Source: Streptomyces niveus (GTDB lineage Bacteria > Actinomycetota > Actinomycetes > Streptomycetales > Streptomycetaceae). From it: a stretch of 64,000 nucleotides of DNA. Shown here piece by piece: positions 62,930 to 64,000 of the stretch; within the stretch, counting starts at the first letter, position 1; every line of letters begins with the position of its first letter. The position numbers and the translations under genes were made by a program. The stretch spans positions 1 to 64,000 of the forward strand of contig NZ_MDCR01000076.1 of NCBI RefSeq assembly GCF_001723055.1. The letters run 5' to 3'. Under the pieces are notes generated by a model. The model ran no database searches and had not been told where the DNA came from. It saw only the letters and a program-made list of their open reading frames with translations.

Positions 62930-64000
62930 ATGCGCGGTGCCAAGAGCGCCAAGTGGGTCGCGGGCGCGATAGTTATCGCCCTGGCTGCGACCGCCTGTGG
63001 CGGCGGCGACAGCGACAGCGGCGACGACATGAAGGCGGGGAAGGCCGACCCGAATGGCATTCTGACCGCACAGCTCGGCGAGCCGCAGAACCCGCTGCAG
63101 CCGGCCAACGCCAAGGAGAGCCAGGGCAGCCGTGTCCTGAAGACCATCTTCTCCGGTCTCGTCGACTACGAGCCCGGCACCGGCGAGCTCAAGAACATCA
63201 ACGCCGAGTCGGTCACCCCGAACGACGACTCGTCCGTCTGGACCGTCAAGCTCAAGCCCGGCTGGAAGTTCCACGACGGCACCCCGGTCACCGCCGCGTC
63301 CTACGTGGACTCGTGGAACTGGTCGGCCAACGTCAAGAACAACCAGACGAACTCCAGCTGGTTCCAGGACATCAAGGGCTACGCGGACGTCCACCCCGAG
63401 AAGGGTGACCCGAAGGCCGACAAGATGTCCGGTCTGAAGGTGGTCGACGAGAACACCTTCACGATCTCGCTGACCAGCTCGGTCTCGTACTTCGCGTACA
63501 AGCTCGGTTACGACGTGTGGGCCCCGCTGCCCGAGTCGTTCTTCAAGGACCCGAAGGCCGCCGGCGAGAAGCCGATCGGCAACGGCCCCTACAAGTTCGT
63601 CTCCTGGGACCACAAGAAGCTGATCAAGGTCCGTAAGTTCGAGGACTACACCGGGCCGAACAAGGCCAAGAACGGTGGCATCGACTTCAAGAACTACACC
63701 ACCGCCGACGCCGCCTACTCGGACCTGCGGTCGGACAACCTCGACTGGATCGAGCAGGTCCCGACCACGGCTCTCACGAGCTACAAGGACGACCTGGGCG
63801 ACCGCGCGATCGACGCCGAGTACTCGGCCGTCCAGTCGATCGTCCCGGCGTTCTACACGGACCAGTTCAAGGACATCGACCCCAAGGTCATCCAGGGTCT
63901 GTCCATGGCGATCGACCGTGACACGATCACCAAGACCGTGCTGCACGGCACCCGGTCCCCCGCGGACTCGTACGTCGCCCGCGGCGTGCTCGGCTACAAG
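62930..64000 (+). CDS. Oligopeptide-binding lipoprotein, family 5 (3' partial, BldKB-like)
   Basis: The first 357 residues of a peptide ABC-transporter binding protein; the frame is open to the right edge. The signal peptide ends LAATAC, Cys23 being the lipidated residue, followed by a Gly/Asp/Ser linker. Family signatures are ILTAQLGEPQNPLQPANAKE, WTVKLKPGWKFHDGTPVTA, GNGPYKFVSWDHKK and LSMAIDRDTITKTV. The ATG at 62930 lies after GAGGAGG. The N-terminal sequence and position near typA remind me of BldKB, the Streptomyces oligopeptide importer needed for aerial growth, but I could not check this. Permease and ATPase genes would lie to the right. Confidence 0.92.
   Translation, partial: MRGAKSAKWVAGAIVIALAATACGGGDSDSGDDMKAGKADPNGILTAQLGEPQNPLQPANAKESQGSRVLKTIFSGLVDYEPGTGELKNINAESVTPNDDSSVWTVKLKPGWKFHDGTPVTAASYVDSWNWSANVKNNQTNSSWFQDIKGYADVHPEKGDPKADKMSGLKVVDENTFTISLTSSVSYFAYKLGYDVWAPLPESFFKDPKAAGEKPIGNGPYKFVSWDHKKLIKVRKFEDYTGPNKAKNGGIDFKNYTTADAAYSDLRSDNLDWIEQVPTTALTSYKDDLGDRAIDAEYSAVQSIVPAFYTDQFKDIDPKVIQGLSMAIDRDTITKTVLHGTRSPADSYVARGVLGYK

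Overview
The window is typical Streptomyces-like chromosomal DNA. It has very high GC, tightly packed genes with many 4-bp GTGA/ATGA overlaps, and frequent GTG and TTG starts behind purine-rich ribosome binding sites. The gene families are streptomycete ones: NRPS modules, a PAS/GAF/SpoIIE/HATPase regulator, a sugar ABC operon without its own ATPase, a GntR-TetR fusion regulator, and TypA beside oligopeptide-binding lipoproteins. No rRNA, tRNA, CRISPR array or insertion sequence was seen.

Region 1 (1-32.4 kb) is a non-ribosomal lipopeptide-type gene cluster that continues off the left edge. It holds a C-A-T protein (5' partial), a pair of acyl-CoA dehydrogenases, an M20 amidohydrolase, a C-T protein without an adenylation domain, and a free-standing adenylation enzyme. 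It also holds a C-A-T-C-A-T-TE protein and a FAAL-ACP-C-A-T protein. On the opposite strand lie an AsnO/VioC-type Fe(II)/2-oxoglutarate hydroxylase, a VOC protein, an MFS exporter, a sulfotransferase-like protein and a membrane-anchored M28 peptidase. The simplest reading is that FAAL-ACP loads a fatty acid, the dehydrogenases may desaturate it, several amino acids are added (one adenylation pocket reads as asparagine), and the thioesterase releases the product. No MbtH protein, phosphopantetheinyl transferase or pathway regulator is visible.

The right end of this cluster (28.7-32.4 kb) is the most unusual part. An inverted repeat is followed by a well-initiated 31-codon gene for an acidic peptide ending in a Cys-x4-Cys segment. 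Then come a 30-nt perfect palindrome, a SagB/McbC-type flavin dehydrogenase, a D-serine-dehydratase-like PLP enzyme and a second MFS exporter. It looks like a RiPP-type locus attached to the NRPS cluster, with an azoline-oxidase homologue but no YcaO cyclodehydratase.

Region 2 (32.4-41.2 kb) holds small conserved genes (ACT, membrane, cupin, GntR/UTRA, SPOR-like, Nudix), then an anti-sigma-type ATPase and a multidomain SpoIIE phosphatase. A decayed TPM/PspA pair follows, in which both genes have lost internal segments.

Region 3 (41.2-50.6 kb) is a carbohydrate regulon: a GH144-like Tat-exported enzyme, a GH39-like glycosidase, two ABC permeases, a binding lipoprotein, a divergent CE7 esterase and a LacI regulator. 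A shared 14-bp palindromic motif lies both in the divergent promoter and in front of the LacI gene.

Region 4 (50.6-64 kb) holds a 14-TM drug exporter divergent from a GntR-TetR fusion regulator with inverted operator-like sites, and a succinate dehydrogenase/fumarate reductase operon. It continues with a peptide-binding lipoprotein carrying long low-complexity inserts, typA, and a second peptide-binding lipoprotein that runs off the right edge.
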